In this document: piece by piece, positions 35,928 through 46,910 of the stretch | How positions within the stretch are numbered: the stretch's first letter is position 1 | How the letters are laid out: every line of letters starts with the position of its first letter | Assembly: GCF_025717065.2 (NCBI RefSeq) | Contig: NZ_JAOVZO020000020.1 | Coordinates: 372,001 to 436,000, forward strand | DNA from: Tahibacter soli | GTDB taxonomy: Bacteria; Pseudomonadota; Gammaproteobacteria; Xanthomonadales; Rhodanobacteraceae | Direction of reading: 5' to 3' | DNA: 64,000 nucleotides | The notes under the pieces: model-generated | What the model was told of the DNA's origin: nothing | The model's input: the letters and a program-made list of their open reading frames with translations, nothing else | The model's database searches: none | Translations under genes and position numbers: made by a program

Positions 35928-36710
35928 GTGCGACTGATCCCCGTACCCGCGTTCGACGACAATTATCTGTGGCTCGCCGTCGACGGCGACGGCGCCGCCG
36001 TGGCCGTCGATCCGGGCGCCGCCGAACCCGTGCTGGCCGCGCTCGACGCCCATGCGCTGACGCTGCGCGCGATCCTCGTGACGCATCACCACAACGACCA
36101 CATCGGCGGCGTCGCCGACATCGTCGCGCGCCATCGCGTACCGGTGTACGCACCCGACGACGAGCGCATCGCGCTCGCGACCGCGCGCGTACACGACGGC
36201 GACCGGGTCGGCATCGACGGCTTCGCCGCGTCGTTCGACGTCATCGCGACGCCGGGCCATACGCGCAGCCACGTTTCGTACGTCGGCGACGGCGCGCTGT
36301 TCTGCGGCGATACGCTGTTCAGCGTGGGCTGCGGCCGTCTGTTCGAAGGCACGCCGGGTCAGATGCTCGCCTCGCTCGAACGCCTCGCGGCGCTGCCGCC
36401 GGAAACGGCCGTGTGCTGCGCGCACGAATACACGCTGTCCAACTGCGCGTACGCCGACACGATCGAACCGGGCAATGCCGCGCTGAGGCAGCGCATCGCC
36501 AATGTGCGCACGCTGCGGGCGCAGGTGCGGCCAAGCCTGCCGAGCACGCTGGCGCTGGAAGCCGCAACGAATCCGTTTCTGCGCGTCGACGCACCCGACG
36601 TCGTCGACTGGGGCATGCGCACGCACGGCATCGCAGCCGCCGACCGCGTCGCGCGATTCGCGGCGCTGCGCAGCGGCAAGGATCAGTTCCGGACGCCGGC
36701 GTCATGGTAG
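35928..36710 (+). CDS. gloB: hydroxyacylglutathione hydrolase (glyoxalase II)
   Basis: Hydrolyses S-lactoylglutathione in methylglyoxal detoxification. The 260-residue protein has VPAFDDNYLW at the start, the binuclear site THHHNDHIGG, TPGHTRSHVSY, FCGDTLFSVGCGR and CAHEYTLSN. The start is GTG at 35928. Its TAG overlaps the mltD start region by seven bases, suggesting coupling. Confidence 0.94.
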   Translation: MRLIPVPAFDDNYLWLAVDGDGAAVAVDPGAAEPVLAALDAHALTLRAILVTHHHNDHIGGVADIVARHRVPVYAPDDERIALATARVHDGDRVGIDGFAASFDVIATPGHTRSHVSYVGDGALFCGDTLFSVGCGRLFEGTPGQMLASLERLAALPPETAVCCAHEYTLSNCAYADTIEPGNAALRQRIANVRTLRAQVRPSLPSTLALEAATNPFLRVDAPDVVDWGMRTHGIAAADRVARFAALRSGKDQFRTPASW

Positions 36711-38122
36711 GCCGCCGTCACGCGAGATGTGCACGCACCGCGCTCGCCGGCACTCTGGCGCTGCTGCTCGGCGCCTGCGCGAGCACGCCGCCGCGCGATC
36801 GCGCGGCCGACGCGACGCCGTCGCTGCCGATCGATCTCGCGCCCACGCCGCACGAGGCCGTCCAGATTCCGCTCGCGCCGGTGCCCGATCTCGCACCGCC
36901 GGCGGCCATCGCGGCGCCCGTCGCGTCGCCGTGGGATCGCCTGCGCACGCGCTTTGCGATGCCGGGCTGCGAATACAGCCCGCAGGTGCAGCGCTGGGCG
37001 CGTACGTACACGCAAGGCCCCGACCGCTTCGCCGCGACGCTCAAGCGCTCGCTGCCGTTTCTGCTGCTCGTGCTCGACGAGCTCGAGCGCAAGGACCTGC
37101 CTGGCGAGTTCGCGCTGCTGCCGTACCTTGAAAGCCACTACGAACCCGTACCGAGCCGCGGCAACGCGCCCGCCGGCATGTGGCAGATCATGCCCGACAC
37201 CGCGCGCCACCTCGGCATTCCCGTGTCCGCCGGTTACGACGGCCGCCTCGATGCCTGGGAGTCGAGCACCGCGGCCGTCGGCATGCTCAAGCGCTACCAG
37301 GACGAATTCGGCGACTGGCGCCTCGTCAACATGGCGTTCAACGCCGGCGAGTACCGCGTCAAACAGCTGCTGCGCCAGACGCGCGGCGCGCTGAGCCCTG
37401 CCGATCTCGCCAAGCTCAAGCTGTCGCCGATCACGCACGAGCATCTGGCCAAGCTGCTCGCGCTCGGCTGCGTCATCGACGATCCGGCGCGCTTCGGCGT
37501 CACGCTGCCCGAGCCCGACGCGAACGACTACCTCGAGCGCGTGCCGCTGACCGCGCCGCTCGACATCCGCGTCGCCGCGCGCCTCGCCGACGTGCCGGAA
37601 GAAACGGTCAAACGCTACAACGCGGGCCACCGCCAGACGCGCATGGCCAGCGACGCACCGCTGCACCTGATGCTGCCGCGCACCGCGGTGGCGCTGTTTC
37701 GCGAACGCTACGCGCAGCTCGCGCCGTCGCAGTGGAGCACCTGGGAAGCGGTGAAGCTGCGCGAACGGCGCGGCGTCTCCGATCTCGCCGGCAGCGCCGC
37801 GGTGCCGATCGACCTCGTCGGCGCCGCGAACGGCGTCGCCAACGATCGCGAGTTTTCGGCCGGCGCGACGGTGTTCCTGCCGTCAGCGCTCGGCCGCTCG
37901 ATCGGCACGCCGCCGCCGGTGCCGATCATGCCGGGCGCCGTCGAGAAGACGTCCGACGCGGCTGCGACGACCATCACCGTCAAGAGCGGCGACAGCCTGT
38001 GGTCGCTGTCCAAGCGCCACAGCGTCAGCATCGCCGAGCTCAAGCGGCTGAACGGCCTCACCGACAAGTCGCCGCTCAAGCCGGGGCAGCGCCTGAAGCT
38101 GCGCTCGACGGGCGTGCAATAG
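36704..38122 (+). CDS. mltD: membrane-bound lytic murein transglycosylase D
   Basis: Outer-membrane lipoprotein lytic transglycosylase, 472 residues. Lipobox LLLGAC at about residues 20-25; SLT domain with catalytic glutamate in LLPYLESHYEP, then GMWQIMPDTARHLG and AFNAGEYRV; one LysM at the C-terminus (ITVKSGDSLWSLSKRHSVS). E. coli MltD has two LysM domains, so this is the shorter form. Follows gloB as in many relatives. Confidence 0.93.
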   Translation: MVGRRHARCARTALAGTLALLLGACASTPPRDRAADATPSLPIDLAPTPHEAVQIPLAPVPDLAPPAAIAAPVASPWDRLRTRFAMPGCEYSPQVQRWARTYTQGPDRFAATLKRSLPFLLLVLDELERKDLPGEFALLPYLESHYEPVPSRGNAPAGMWQIMPDTARHLGIPVSAGYDGRLDAWESSTAAVGMLKRYQDEFGDWRLVNMAFNAGEYRVKQLLRQTRGALSPADLAKLKLSPITHEHLAKLLALGCVIDDPARFGVTLPEPDANDYLERVPLTAPLDIRVAARLADVPEETVKRYNAGHRQTRMASDAPLHLMLPRTAVALFRERYAQLAPSQWSTWEAVKLRERRGVSDLAGSAAVPIDLVGAANGVANDREFSAGATVFLPSALGRSIGTPPPVPIMPGAVEKTSDAAATTITVKSGDSLWSLSKRHSVSIAELKRLNGLTDKSPLKPGQRLKLRSTGVQ

Positions 38123-38211
38123 CGCCGCCGAAACGAACGTGCGTTGGGATGCGTCGCCGGACGAATCGCTAGACTCCCGCCTTTGCTGGGGTTTCCACCG
38201 GAGGTTTTGCA

Positions 38212-38994
38212 ATGGGATTTCTGCACGGCAAACGCGCGCTGATCGTCGGCATCGCCAGTCAACGGTCGATCGCCTGGGGCATCGCGAACGCGATGCATCG
38301 CGAAGGCGCGCAGCTCGCGTTCACCTATCAGAACGAACGGCTGCGCGACCGCGTCGACGAAGCCGCCGCGACGTTCGGCAGCAATATCGTGCTGCCGTGC
38401 GACGTCGCCGACGACGAGCAGATCGACAACCTGTTCGTCGACCTCGCCAGGCACTGGGACGGCTTCGACGTACTCGTCCACTCGGTCGGCTTCGCGCCGC
38501 GCGAGGCGCTGCAGGGCGGCTTTCTCGACGGACTCACGCGCGAGAACTTCGCGATCGCGCACGATATCTCGAGCTACAGCCTCGCCGCGCTCGCCAAGGC
38601 CGGCCGGCCGATGATGCAGGGCCGCGGCGGTTCGGTGCTGACGCTGAGCTATCTCGGCGCCGAGCGCGCGCTGACGAGCTACAACGTCATGGGTCTTGCC
38701 AAGGCGAGCCTCGAAGCGTGCGTGCGCTATCTCGCGTTCAACCTCGGTCCGGAAGGCACGCGCGTCAACGCGATTTCGGCCGGCCCGATCAAGACGCTGG
38801 CGGCGGCCGGCATCGCCAACTTCCGCAAGATGCTCGATCACGTCGAAGAACACGCGCCGCTGCGCCGCAGCGTGACGATCGACGAAGTCGGCAACGTCGC
38901 CGCGTTCCTGTGCTCCGATCTCGCCTCGGGCGTCACCGGCGAAATCACCTACGTCGACGCGGGTTACAACACGCTCGGCATGACCGGCATCTGA
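38212..38994 (+). CDS. fabI: enoyl-ACP reductase (NADH)
   Basis: Last step of each fatty acid elongation cycle. The 260-residue protein has [14 protein letters not shown] (cofactor loop), LVHSVGFAP, and the catalytic [10 protein letters not shown] (Tyr-x6-Lys). GAGG-type Shine-Dalgarno (CGGAGG) stands eight bases upstream. It is monocistronic, with a strong terminator downstream, and far from the fab cluster. Confidence 0.96.
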   Translation: MGFLHGKRALIVGIASQRSIAWGIANAMHREGAQLAFTYQNERLRDRVDEAAATFGSNIVLPCDVADDEQIDNLFVDLARHWDGFDVLVHSVGFAPREALQGGFLDGLTRENFAIAHDISSYSLAALAKAGRPMMQGRGGSVLTLSYLGAERALTSYNVMGLAKASLEACVRYLAFNLGPEGTRVNAISAGPIKTLAAAGIANFRKMLDHVEEHAPLRRSVTIDEVGNVAAFLCSDLASGVTGEITYVDAGYNTLGMTGI

Positions 38995-39003
38995 CGCAAG
39001 GCT

Positions 39004-39043
39004 GCGATCGCTGCCGGGAAACCCCGCGAGCGATCGCTTTTTT
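39004..39043 (+). terminator. Rho-independent terminator of fabI
   Basis: A 9-bp stem GCGATCGCT (39004-39012) with AGCGATCGC (39029-39037), followed directly by six T, ten bases after the fabI stop. Confidence 0.88.
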
Positions 39044-39056
39044 CTCGTCGCCGACA

Positions 39057-39097
39057 AAGAAAAACCCCGCGGCAAGCGTCGCTCGCCGCGGGGTTTT
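39057..39097 (-). terminator. Rho-independent terminator of ppiD, usable in both directions
   Basis: A 13-bp perfect stem (39061-39073 with 39085-39097) with A and T ends, so both strands show a GC stem followed by T. It lies 21 bases past the ppiD stop, back to back with the fabI terminator. Confidence 0.87.
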
Positions 39098-39117
39098 CGT
39101 GTTCGCATCGACCGGGC

Positions 39118-41031
39118 TTACTGACTCGTCAGGCGCTCGTCGGCGATTTCGACGCGGATTTCCTGGCGCATCGATTCAAGGAACTGCAGCACGCCGGACA
39201 GACCCGCCTCGTTCTGCAGTTGCGAGAGCACCGCGGTGCGGCCCGCCTCGTCGACCTTCGACACGTCGCCCTCGTGCACCGCGTCGACCGCGACGAGCGC
39301 GTACGCACCGTCGGCCAGCGCGACCGAGGCGTACGCCGGCTTGCCTTCGGCCGGACGCGGCAGCTTGAACGCGGCCGTGACGAGCGCCGAATCGAGGTTT
39401 GCCGCACGGCGGCCGGTGCCCTTCGATTCGCTCGCCTTGAGCTTGAGTTCGGTCGCGATCGCATCGAGCGTCTCGCCCTTGTTCAGACGATCGAGCAGCG
39501 CGTCGGCCTGCTCCTTCGCCTGCTTGGCAAGGCTTTCGGCGACGAGCTTCGCGCGAATTTCCTCGCGCACGCTGTCGAGCGGCCGGGCTTCCGACGGCTT
39601 GTGCTCGGCGAGACGGATCAGCACCTTCTTGTCGCCGCCGATGTCGATCGCGTCGGAATTGGCGCCTTCGACGCGCACCGAGTCGGAGAACGCGGCCTTG
39701 AGCACGTCCGGGTTCGCGGCGATGCCGGCGCCGCCCTGGCGAGAGAACAGTTCGGTCTTCTTGACCGTCGAACCGATCGCCTTCGCGGCGGGTTCGAGCG
39801 ACGTCAGATCGGACTGCGCGGCGTCGATCGCCTTGCCGGTTTCTTCGCTGACGCGGCGCTCGCGCTCGGATTCGAGCAGGTCCTTGCCGAGTTCTTCCTT
39901 GACCTCGTCGAACGACTTTTCCTTCTGCTCGCGCACGTCGCGCAGCTCGACCAGGTGGTAGCCTTCGCCGGAAAGTATAGGATCGGAAATATCGCCTTTT
40001 TTCAGCGAGAACAGCACCTGTTCGAACGCGGGATCGGTCACGCCCTTTTCGAGCCAGCCGAGATCGCCGCCCTGCGCCTTGGAGCCGAGGTCTTCCGAAT
40101 TCTGCTTGGCGACGTCGGCGAACGCCTTGCCGCCCTTGATCTGCGCCGCGAGCTCCTGCGCCTTGGCCAGCGCCTTCTTCTGCGCGTCGGCGTCCGAACC
40201 CTTAGCCTGCACGAGAATGTGCGAGGCCAGACGCTGTTCCGGCGTGACGAACCGCGCTTTTTCCTTCTCGTAGCGCGCACGCAGCGTCGCTTCGTCCGGC
40301 GCGACGTCGAGCTTGAGCGCCGCGCCGTCGATCTCGACGTAGTCGAGCGACACGAGTTCGGGCGTCATGTACTGCGCGCTGTTCTGCTTGTAGTACGTCT
40401 CGATCGCGGCGTCTTCGATCTTGACGCTCTCGGCCGCCGGCTTGGCCAGCGTCAGCTGGCGCAGGTCGCGCGTCTGGTCGCGCAGCTTGATGAACGCGTC
40501 GATGTCGCGCGGCGTCACCGTGCCGAGCGAATTGAGCTGGATCGGCAACACGCGCCAGGCCATGTCGCGGCGCGTTTCGGATTCGTACTGGTCGGCCGTC
40601 TTGCGGATCGCGATGAGGAGCGACTTGTACACCGCGGGGTCGAACTTGCCGTCGGTCTGGAACTGCGGCACCGCGGCGATCGTGTCGCGCAGCTGCTTGT
40701 CCGTGACGTTGATGCCGTACTTCTCGTTCGCGACCACCCAGAGTTCTTCGTCGATCATCTGACGCAGAATCGCGCGCTTCGTCTCGGGCCGCTCGAAGAT
40801 CGACACGTCGCCCTGGCCGCCCATGCGGCTAAGCATGTTCTGACGTTCGCGATTGAGACGCTCGGTGAACGCCTCCTGCGTGATCTCGTTCTTGCCCACC
40901 TTCGCAAGCCAGGTCTGGTTCTGCGCCTGGAAATACGATTCGATGCCGAAGAACGAGAACACGAAGATCAGCGCGCCGAGCACGATCTTCGCGATCAATC
41001 CGGACGTCTTTTCTCGCAATGCTTGCAGCAT
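39118..41031 (-). CDS. ppiD: peptidylprolyl isomerase/periplasmic chaperone PpiD
   Basis: Inner-membrane anchored folding factor at the SecYEG exit, 637 residues. One membrane segment at about 12-34 (IAKIVLGALIFVFSFFGI), SurA-like N-terminal chaperone region, then a parvulin domain (LASHILVQAKG ... FADVAKQNSED ... GGDLGWLEKGVTDPAFE). Follows hupB and two tRNAs, the standard lon-hupB-ppiD order. Confidence 0.95.
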   Translation of the reverse strand: MLQALREKTSGLIAKIVLGALIFVFSFFGIESYFQAQNQTWLAKVGKNEITQEAFTERLNRERQNMLSRMGGQGDVSIFERPETKRAILRQMIDEELWVVANEKYGINVTDKQLRDTIAAVPQFQTDGKFDPAVYKSLLIAIRKTADQYESETRRDMAWRVLPIQLNSLGTVTPRDIDAFIKLRDQTRDLRQLTLAKPAAESVKIEDAAIETYYKQNSAQYMTPELVSLDYVEIDGAALKLDVAPDEATLRARYEKEKARFVTPEQRLASHILVQAKGSDADAQKKALAKAQELAAQIKGGKAFADVAKQNSEDLGSKAQGGDLGWLEKGVTDPAFEQVLFSLKKGDISDPILSGEGYHLVELRDVREQKEKSFDEVKEELGKDLLESERERRVSEETGKAIDAAQSDLTSLEPAAKAIGSTVKKTELFSRQGGAGIAANPDVLKAAFSDSVRVEGANSDAIDIGGDKKVLIRLAEHKPSEARPLDSVREEIRAKLVAESLAKQAKEQADALLDRLNKGETLDAIATELKLKASESKGTGRRAANLDSALVTAAFKLPRPAEGKPAYASVALADGAYALVAVDAVHEGDVSKVDEAGRTAVLSQLQNEAGLSGVLQFLESMRQEIRVEIADERLTSQ

Positions 41032-41181
41032 GATGCTTGCCTGAACTCGAAACGTGGACCCGCAGCGCGATCAATCGTTCGCTGCACCCGGCGCCGGCGT
41101 GAGACTGCGTCACCACGAACGGGACGCCTACGCGGCGCGCTGTAACCGCAATACTTCGGAACGCCTGCACGACGTTCCCTC

Positions 41182-41256
41182 ACCACAAAAAACAAGGGCG
41201 CCTACGCGGGCGCTCCATTACCACAAAAAACAAGGGCGCCTACGCGGGCGCCCTTG
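41182..41256 (-). terminator. duplicated terminator after tRNA-Asp
   Basis: Stem 41231-41240 with 41247-41256 (10 bp) is followed on the minus strand by TTTTTTGTGG: a good terminator close after the tRNA-Asp 3' end. A 32-base unit (41182-41213) repeats at 41220-41251, so a second, imperfect terminator follows. A third diverged copy lies near 41111-41140. Confidence 0.8.
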
Positions 41257-41263
41257 GAAAAAC

Positions 41264-41340
41264 TGGCGGAGTGGACGGGACTCGAACCCGCGACCCTCGG
41301 CGTGACAGGCCGATATTCTAACCGACTGAACTACCACTCC
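41264..41340 (-). tRNA. tRNA-Asp (anticodon GTC)
   Basis: Acceptor GGAGTGG/CCACTCC plus G and encoded CCA; anticodon loop CTGTCAC in stem CGGCC/GCCG(A); T-arm GGTTCGAGTCC. 77 nucleotides, seven bases downstream of tRNA-Val. Confidence 0.97.
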
Positions 41341-41347
41341 ACGGCGT

Positions 41348-41423
41348 TGGTGGGTGCTGAGGGTTTCGAACCCCCGACCCTCGCCTTGTAAGGGCGACGC
41401 TCTACCGCTGAGCTAAGCACCCC
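41348..41423 (-). tRNA. tRNA-Val (anticodon TAC)
   Basis: Acceptor GGGTGCT/AGCACCC with encoded CCA; anticodon loop CTTACAA in stem CGCC/GGCG; T-arm GGTTCGAAACC. Lies between hupB and tRNA-Asp; probably cotranscribed with tRNA-Asp. Confidence 0.97.
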
Positions 41424-41475
41424 TTGCTGAGCATCCCTGCCGGATACTCGGAAGGAACGTCTCAGCGCGAGCCGA

Positions 41476-41748
41476 TTAGTTTAGGGCATCCTTCAGGGCT
41501 TTGCCAGCCTTGAACGACGGGTTCTTGGAGGCCTTGATCTTGATCGTCTGGCCGGTGCGCGGATTGCGGCCCGTGCGCGCGGCGCGCTTGCGCACGGCGA
41601 AGGTGCCGAAGCCGACGAGCGAAACGGTGTCGCCCTTCTTCAGCGCTTTCTTGATCACCTCGACCACGGCTTCGACGGCCTTGGCAGCATCGACCTTGGT
41701 CAGCTCGGCGGCATCGGCAACCGCACCCACGAATTCTGCTTTATTCAT
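41476..41748 (-). CDS. hupB: DNA-binding protein HU-beta
   Basis: Histone-like nucleoid protein of 90 residues. VSLVGFGTFAVRKRAARTGRNP holds the DNA-bending beta-arm start, and PRTGQTIKIKASKNPSFKAG its end. It begins MNKAEFVGAVADAAELTK with a strong AGAGGG site upstream. Own promoter at 41900-41928; between lon and tRNA-Val/ppiD. Confidence 0.97.
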   Translation of the reverse strand: MNKAEFVGAVADAAELTKVDAAKAVEAVVEVIKKALKKGDTVSLVGFGTFAVRKRAARTGRNPRTGQTIKIKASKNPSFKAGKALKDALN

Positions 41749-41899
41749 TTATTAATCCCTCTCGGAAACTGCGACCCGCAACGCGCGTTCTTCGGCGAAA
41801 CGACTCTGTCCCTGGAACACCGGGTTCCACCGGGAAAGCGCGCTTCGCGAACCCCGTGATCGCCCGGACCTGTGCAGTCACTCGGACCACGTCGCAGCC

Positions 41900-41928
41900 T
41901 TTATACCAGCGGCCTTTGGGCCACGCAA
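41900..41928 (-). promoter_or_regulatory. hupB promoter
   Basis: TTGCGT (41923-41928) and TATAAA (41900-41905) on the minus strand with 17 bases between. The -10 box differs from consensus at one base. Confidence 0.6.
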
Positions 41929-42024
41929 TATAAGGCGTGGCGCGCTTTTCCGGGGATTTACACGTTGTGACGGAGCTGTCCGAATGCGGCGCCGAACCTT
42001 GACACCACGCTGCAAACTTGCATC

Positions 42025-42054
42025 AAAAAAGCGCCGCATCGCTGCGGCGCTTTT
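42025..42054 (-). terminator. Rho-independent terminator of lon
   Basis: GCGCCGCA (42031-42038) pairs with TGCGGCGC (42043-42050), extended by A/T pairs, and is followed on the minus strand by a T-run, 62 bases past the lon stop. Confidence 0.88.
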
Positions 42055-42115
42055 CGTATTTTCGACGGTTTGCAGGGCTTGCGGCGCCGAGGCTGCCCCG
42101 CGCCGCAGACGCCGG

Positions 42116-44584
42116 TCAGTGCGGCCGGGCCGGCGACGGATCGGGCTTCTCGTCGCGCTTGACCTCGCCGGCGGCAACCGGCTCGTCTTCCTTGCGCGCG
42201 GGGCCTAGCGGCCGTTCGAGCGCGATGTCGAGCACCTCGTCGATCCAGCGCACGGCGTGTATTTCGAGCGAAGAAGTGACATTTTTCGGAATGTCCACAA
42301 GATCTTTCTTGTTTTCTTCCGGGATGATCACCGTCGTGATGCCGCCGCGATGCGCCGCGAGCAGTTTTTCCTTGAGACCGCCGATCGGCAGCACGCGGCC
42401 GCGCAACGTGATTTCGCCGGTCATGGCGACGTCCGAACGCACCGGCACCTTCGTCAGCGCCGACACCAGCGCCGTGCACATGGCGATGCCCGCGCTCGGG
42501 CCGTCCTTGGGCGTCGCGCCTTCCGGCACGTGCACGTGTATGTCGAACTTCTGGTGGAACTCAGGATCGACGCCGAGGCGATCGGCCCGCGCGCGCACGA
42601 CCGACAGCGCGGCGTGGATCGACTCCTGCATCACGTCGCCGAGCTGGCCGGTGTGAATCAGCTTGCCCTTGCCCGGCACCACCGTGCCTTCGATCGACAG
42701 CAGATCGCCGCCGACCTGCGTCCAGGCGAGCCCGGTCACGAGGCCGACTTCGTTCTGCTGCTCGGCGCGCCCGAAAGTGAACTTCTGCACGCCCAGATAC
42801 TGGTCGAGGTTCTCGGCGTTCACGACGGCCGGCGCCGGCTTGCGCTTGGCCGCCTTGGCCTTCGCCGGCGCCTTCTCGCTCTCCTTCAACGAGAGCTCCT
42901 TGACGACCTTGCGGCAGACCTTCGAGATTTCGCGCTCGAGATTGCGCACGCCCGATTCGCGCGTGTAGTAGCGGATCATGTCGCGCACGGCCGATTCGTC
43001 GACCGAGACTTCCTCGGGTTTCAGGCCGTTCGCCTTGATCTGCTTGGGCAGCAGATAGCGCTCGGCGATGTTGATCTTTTCTTCCTCGGTGTAACCCGGG
43101 ATGCGGATCACTTCCATGCGATCGAGCAGCGGCGCCGGAATGTTCAGCGAGTTCGCCGTCGCGATCCACATCACCTCGGACAGGTCGAAGTCGACTTCGA
43201 GGTAGTGGTCGTTGAACGCCGAATTCTGCTCCGGATCGAGCACTTCGAGCAGCGCCGACGACGGATCGCCGCGGAAGTCCATCGACATCTTGTCGATCTC
43301 GTCGAGCACGAACAGCGGATTGCGCGTGCCGGCCTTGGTCATGTTCTGGATGATGCGGCCCGGCATCGAACCGATGTACGTGCGGCGATGGCCGCGAATC
43401 TCGGCTTCGTCGCGCACGCCGCCGAGCGACATGCGCACGAACTTGCGGTTCGTCGCCTTCGCGATCGACTGGCCGAGCGACGTCTTGCCCACGCCCGGCG
43501 GCCCGACGAGGCACAGGATCGGCCCCTTCATCTTGTTCACGCGCTGCTGCACGGCAAGGTATTCGAGGATGCGTTCCTTCACCTTCTCGAGGCCGAAGTG
43601 GTCGGCGTCGAGCACGTCCTGCGCACCCTTGAGGTCCTTGCGCACCTTCGTGCGCTTCTTCCACGGCGCGCCGACCAGCACGTCGATGTAGTTGCGCACG
43701 ACGGTCGCCTCGGCGGACATCGGCGACATCTGCTTGAGCTTGTTCAGTTCGGTGCGCGCCTTGGTCTCGACCGGCTTGGGCATGCCCGCGTCGGCGATCT
43801 TGCGCGCGAGGTCTTCCAGCTCGTTCGGCGCGTCTTCGAGATCGCCGAGCTCCTTCTGGATCGCCTTCATCTGTTCGTTGAGGTAGTACTCGCGCTGGCT
43901 CTTCTCCATCTGCGACTTGACGCGGCCGCGGATGCGCTTTTCGATCTGCTGCACGTCGATTTCGCCGTCGACGAAGCCCATCAGCGCCTCGAAGCGGTCG
44001 CCGACGTCGGTCGTTTCGAGCAGGCGCTGCTTGTCGGCGAGACGGATGGACAGGTGCGCGGCGACGGTGTCGGCCAGGCGGCTCGGATCGTCGATGCCGG
44101 CAAGCGTCGTCAGGAGCTCCGGCGGCACCTTGCGGTTGAGCTTGACGAACTGCTCGAAGGTCTGCACGAGCGAGCGCGACACGACCTCGATTTCACGCTC
44201 GGTGCGCGTATACGCGGCATCCAGCTGGCGCACGTGGCCGACCATCACCTCGTCGCGTTCGCCGAACTTGATGATTTCGGCGCGCGCGGCGCCCTCGACC
44301 AGCACCTTGATCGTGCCGTCGGGCAGTTTGAGCAGTTGCAGCACCGAGGCGACCGTGCCGACCGAATACAGGTCGGCGTCGCGCGGGTCGTCCACGTCCG
44401 GGCTGCGCTGGGCGACGAGCAGGATCTGCTTGTCGCCTTCCATCGCCACGTCGAGCGCGCGTATCGATTTCTCGCGGCCCACGAACAACGGAATGACCAT
44501 GTGCGGGTAGACCACGACGTCGCGCAGCGGCAGTACCGGCAATGCGGCGATGTCGGCGACGGAGGGCTTGTCGGATTTTTCCAT
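42116..44584 (-). CDS. lon: ATP-dependent protease La
   Basis: Cytoplasmic AAA+ serine protease degrading misfolded and regulatory proteins. The 822 residues show the N-terminal substrate domain ([19 protein letters not shown]), Walker [10 protein letters not shown], Walker [10 protein letters not shown], and the protease domain with catalytic Ser in [10 protein letters not shown] and Lys in [15 protein letters not shown] lysine/alanine-rich insert ([14 protein letters not shown]) precedes the protease domain. Order clpX-lon-hupB is conserved. Confidence 0.97.
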   Translation of the reverse strand: MEKSDKPSVADIAALPVLPLRDVVVYPHMVIPLFVGREKSIRALDVAMEGDKQILLVAQRSPDVDDPRDADLYSVGTVASVLQLLKLPDGTIKVLVEGAARAEIIKFGERDEVMVGHVRQLDAAYTRTEREIEVVSRSLVQTFEQFVKLNRKVPPELLTTLAGIDDPSRLADTVAAHLSIRLADKQRLLETTDVGDRFEALMGFVDGEIDVQQIEKRIRGRVKSQMEKSQREYYLNEQMKAIQKELGDLEDAPNELEDLARKIADAGMPKPVETKARTELNKLKQMSPMSAEATVVRNYIDVLVGAPWKKRTKVRKDLKGAQDVLDADHFGLEKVKERILEYLAVQQRVNKMKGPILCLVGPPGVGKTSLGQSIAKATNRKFVRMSLGGVRDEAEIRGHRRTYIGSMPGRIIQNMTKAGTRNPLFVLDEIDKMSMDFRGDPSSALLEVLDPEQNSAFNDHYLEVDFDLSEVMWIATANSLNIPAPLLDRMEVIRIPGYTEEEKINIAERYLLPKQIKANGLKPEEVSVDESAVRDMIRYYTRESGVRNLEREISKVCRKVVKELSLKESEKAPAKAKAAKRKPAPAVVNAENLDQYLGVQKFTFGRAEQQNEVGLVTGLAWTQVGGDLLSIEGTVVPGKGKLIHTGQLGDVMQESIHAALSVVRARADRLGVDPEFHQKFDIHVHVPEGATPKDGPSAGIAMCTALVSALTKVPVRSDVAMTGEITLRGRVLPIGGLKEKLLAAHRGGITTVIIPEENKKDLVDIPKNVTSSLEIHAVRWIDEVLDIALERPLGPARKEDEPVAAGEVKRDEKPDPSPARPH

Positions 44585-44691
44585 GAAGCGGCTTCCTGGC
44601 TACGGCCCTGCGCGGGCCGAGGGAGTGTAGGCAGCCTGAAGTCAGGCCATGGCAACGTCAAGTGCGGCCGAGGTGAACGAATGCAAGAGAC

Positions 44692-44717
44692 GTGCGCGTC
44701 CCGGTCGGGACGCACAC
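44692..44717 (-). terminator. possible terminator between clpX and lon
   Basis: An 11-bp stem with one G-T pair (44692-44702 with 44707-44717) just after clpX; the following minus-strand sequence TCTCTTG is only weakly T-rich, so termination may be partial. Confidence 0.4.
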
Positions 44718-44744
44718 GCCGTTGTCTTCAGACGCGCAGGAGAG

Positions 44745-46028
44745 TTACTCGGCGGCGCCGGCGGCGCGCGATTGCAGATTGCCGCGGTAGATCAGATACG
44801 GCTCGGCCTGGCCGTTGATGACGGCCTCGTCGACGACGACCTTGCTGACGTGCTCGAGCGACGGCAGCTCGTACATCGTGTCGAGCAGCACCTGCTCGAG
44901 GATCGTGCGCAGGCCGCGCGCGCCGGTTTTGCGCTTGAGCGCCTTGCGCGAAACCGCGGTGAGCGCTTCGGGGCGGAATTCGAGTTCCGCGCCTTCCATC
45001 TCGAACAGCTTCTTGAACTGCTTGACGATGGCGTTCTTCGGCTCGGTCAGGATCTTGACCAGCGCGGCTTCGTCGAGCTCCTCGAGCGTCGCGAACACAG
45101 GCAGGCGGCCGACGAACTCCGGAATCAGGCCGAACTTGACCAGGTCTTCCGGCTCGACGTCGGCGAGCACCTTGCCGACCGAATTCGTCGACTTCTTGCT
45201 GCGCACGTCGGCCGAGAAGCCGATGCCGGTCGATTCGCCGCGCTGCTGGATGATCTTTTCCAGGCCCGCGAACGCGCCGCCGCAGATGAAAAGGATGTTT
45301 TTCGTGTCGACCTGCAGGAATTCCTGCTGCGGATGCTTGCGACCGCCCTGCGGCGGCACCGACGCGACCGTGCCTTCGATCAGCTTGAGCAGCGCCTGCT
45401 GCACGCCTTCGCCGGATACGTCGCGGGTGATCGACGGGTTTTCGCTCTTGCGCGAAATCTTGTCGATTTCATCGATGTAGACGATGCCCGTCTGCGCCTT
45501 TTCGACGTCGTAGTCGCACTTCTGCAAGAGCTTCTGGATGATGTTCTCGACGTCTTCGCCGACGTAGCCGGCTTCGGTCAGCGTCGTCGCATCGGCGATC
45601 GTGAACGGCACGTTGAGAAGGCGCGCCAGCGTTTCGGCCAGCAGCGTCTTGCCCGAGCCGGTCGGACCGACCAGCAGGATGTTCGACTTGGCCAGTTCGA
45701 CCTCGTCGCTCTTCTGCCGCGTTTCCAGGCGCTTGTAGTGGTTGTACACGGCGACCGCGAGCGTCTTTTTCGCGCGCGTCTGGCCGATCACGTACTGGTC
45801 GAGCACGTCCATGATCTCGCGCGGCTTGGGCAGGCGGCTGCGCGCGCTGGCGGCCTTTTCCTCAAGCTCTTCGCGGATGATGTCGTTGCACAGCTCTACG
45901 CACTCGTCGCAAATGAACACCGACGGACCGGCGATAAGCTTGCGGACCTCATGCTGACTCTTGCCGCAGAACGAACAGTAGAGAATCTTGCCACTGTCGC
46001 CCGAACGGCCTTGCCGGTCCTCAGTCAT
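44745..46028 (-). CDS. clpX: ATP-dependent Clp protease ATP-binding subunit ClpX
   Basis: Unfoldase that feeds substrates to ClpP. The 427 residues have the N-terminal zinc-binding domain (CSFCGKSQ and CDECVELC), Walker A GPTGSGKT, Walker B YIDEIDKI, the ClpP-binding IGF loop (STGIGFSAD) and pore loop GYVGED. ATG at 46028 gives MTEDRQGRS, the usual start; the longer frame upstream is rejected. Confidence 0.97.
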   Translation of the reverse strand: MTEDRQGRSGDSGKILYCSFCGKSQHEVRKLIAGPSVFICDECVELCNDIIREELEEKAASARSRLPKPREIMDVLDQYVIGQTRAKKTLAVAVYNHYKRLETRQKSDEVELAKSNILLVGPTGSGKTLLAETLARLLNVPFTIADATTLTEAGYVGEDVENIIQKLLQKCDYDVEKAQTGIVYIDEIDKISRKSENPSITRDVSGEGVQQALLKLIEGTVASVPPQGGRKHPQQEFLQVDTKNILFICGGAFAGLEKIIQQRGESTGIGFSADVRSKKSTNSVGKVLADVEPEDLVKFGLIPEFVGRLPVFATLEELDEAALVKILTEPKNAIVKQFKKLFEMEGAELEFRPEALTAVSRKALKRKTGARGLRTILEQVLLDTMYELPSLEHVSKVVVDEAVINGQAEPYLIYRGNLQSRAAGAAE

Positions 46029-46070
46029 GCTGCTGTGCCTCAAAAACCCGGGATAACATATTCGTAATGG

Positions 46071-46100
46071 AGAATAGAACCCGCGACGCCCGCTGCGCAA
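46071..46100 (-). promoter_or_regulatory. possible clpX promoter
   Basis: TTGCGC (46095-46100) and TATTCT (46071-46076) on the minus strand with 18 bases between, in the clpP-clpX gap. Confidence 0.4.
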
Positions 46101-46154
46101 GCAAACGGACGTGAACGGGTTCCTTGAATCGTGCGAAAGTACGCTGCGACGCGG

Positions 46155-46781
<627 letters not shown>

Positions 46782-46910
46782 GACTGACTCCGAAGGGCGC
46801 CTTTGCCCCGGCCGGGGGCGAGATAACGGCCGGCTGCCGAGCTTAGCCCGCGCCTGTCCGGAAAGCGTAGCGGCGGGAGCGGCATCGAGCCGCTCTCGCC
46901 GCGCGATCGA

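Larger units (their letters stand above)
41749..42115. other. 367-bp gap between hupB and lon
   Basis: Contains the hupB promoter (41900-41928) with a leader of about 145 bases, and the lon terminator (42025-42054). No gene seen. Confidence 0.6.
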
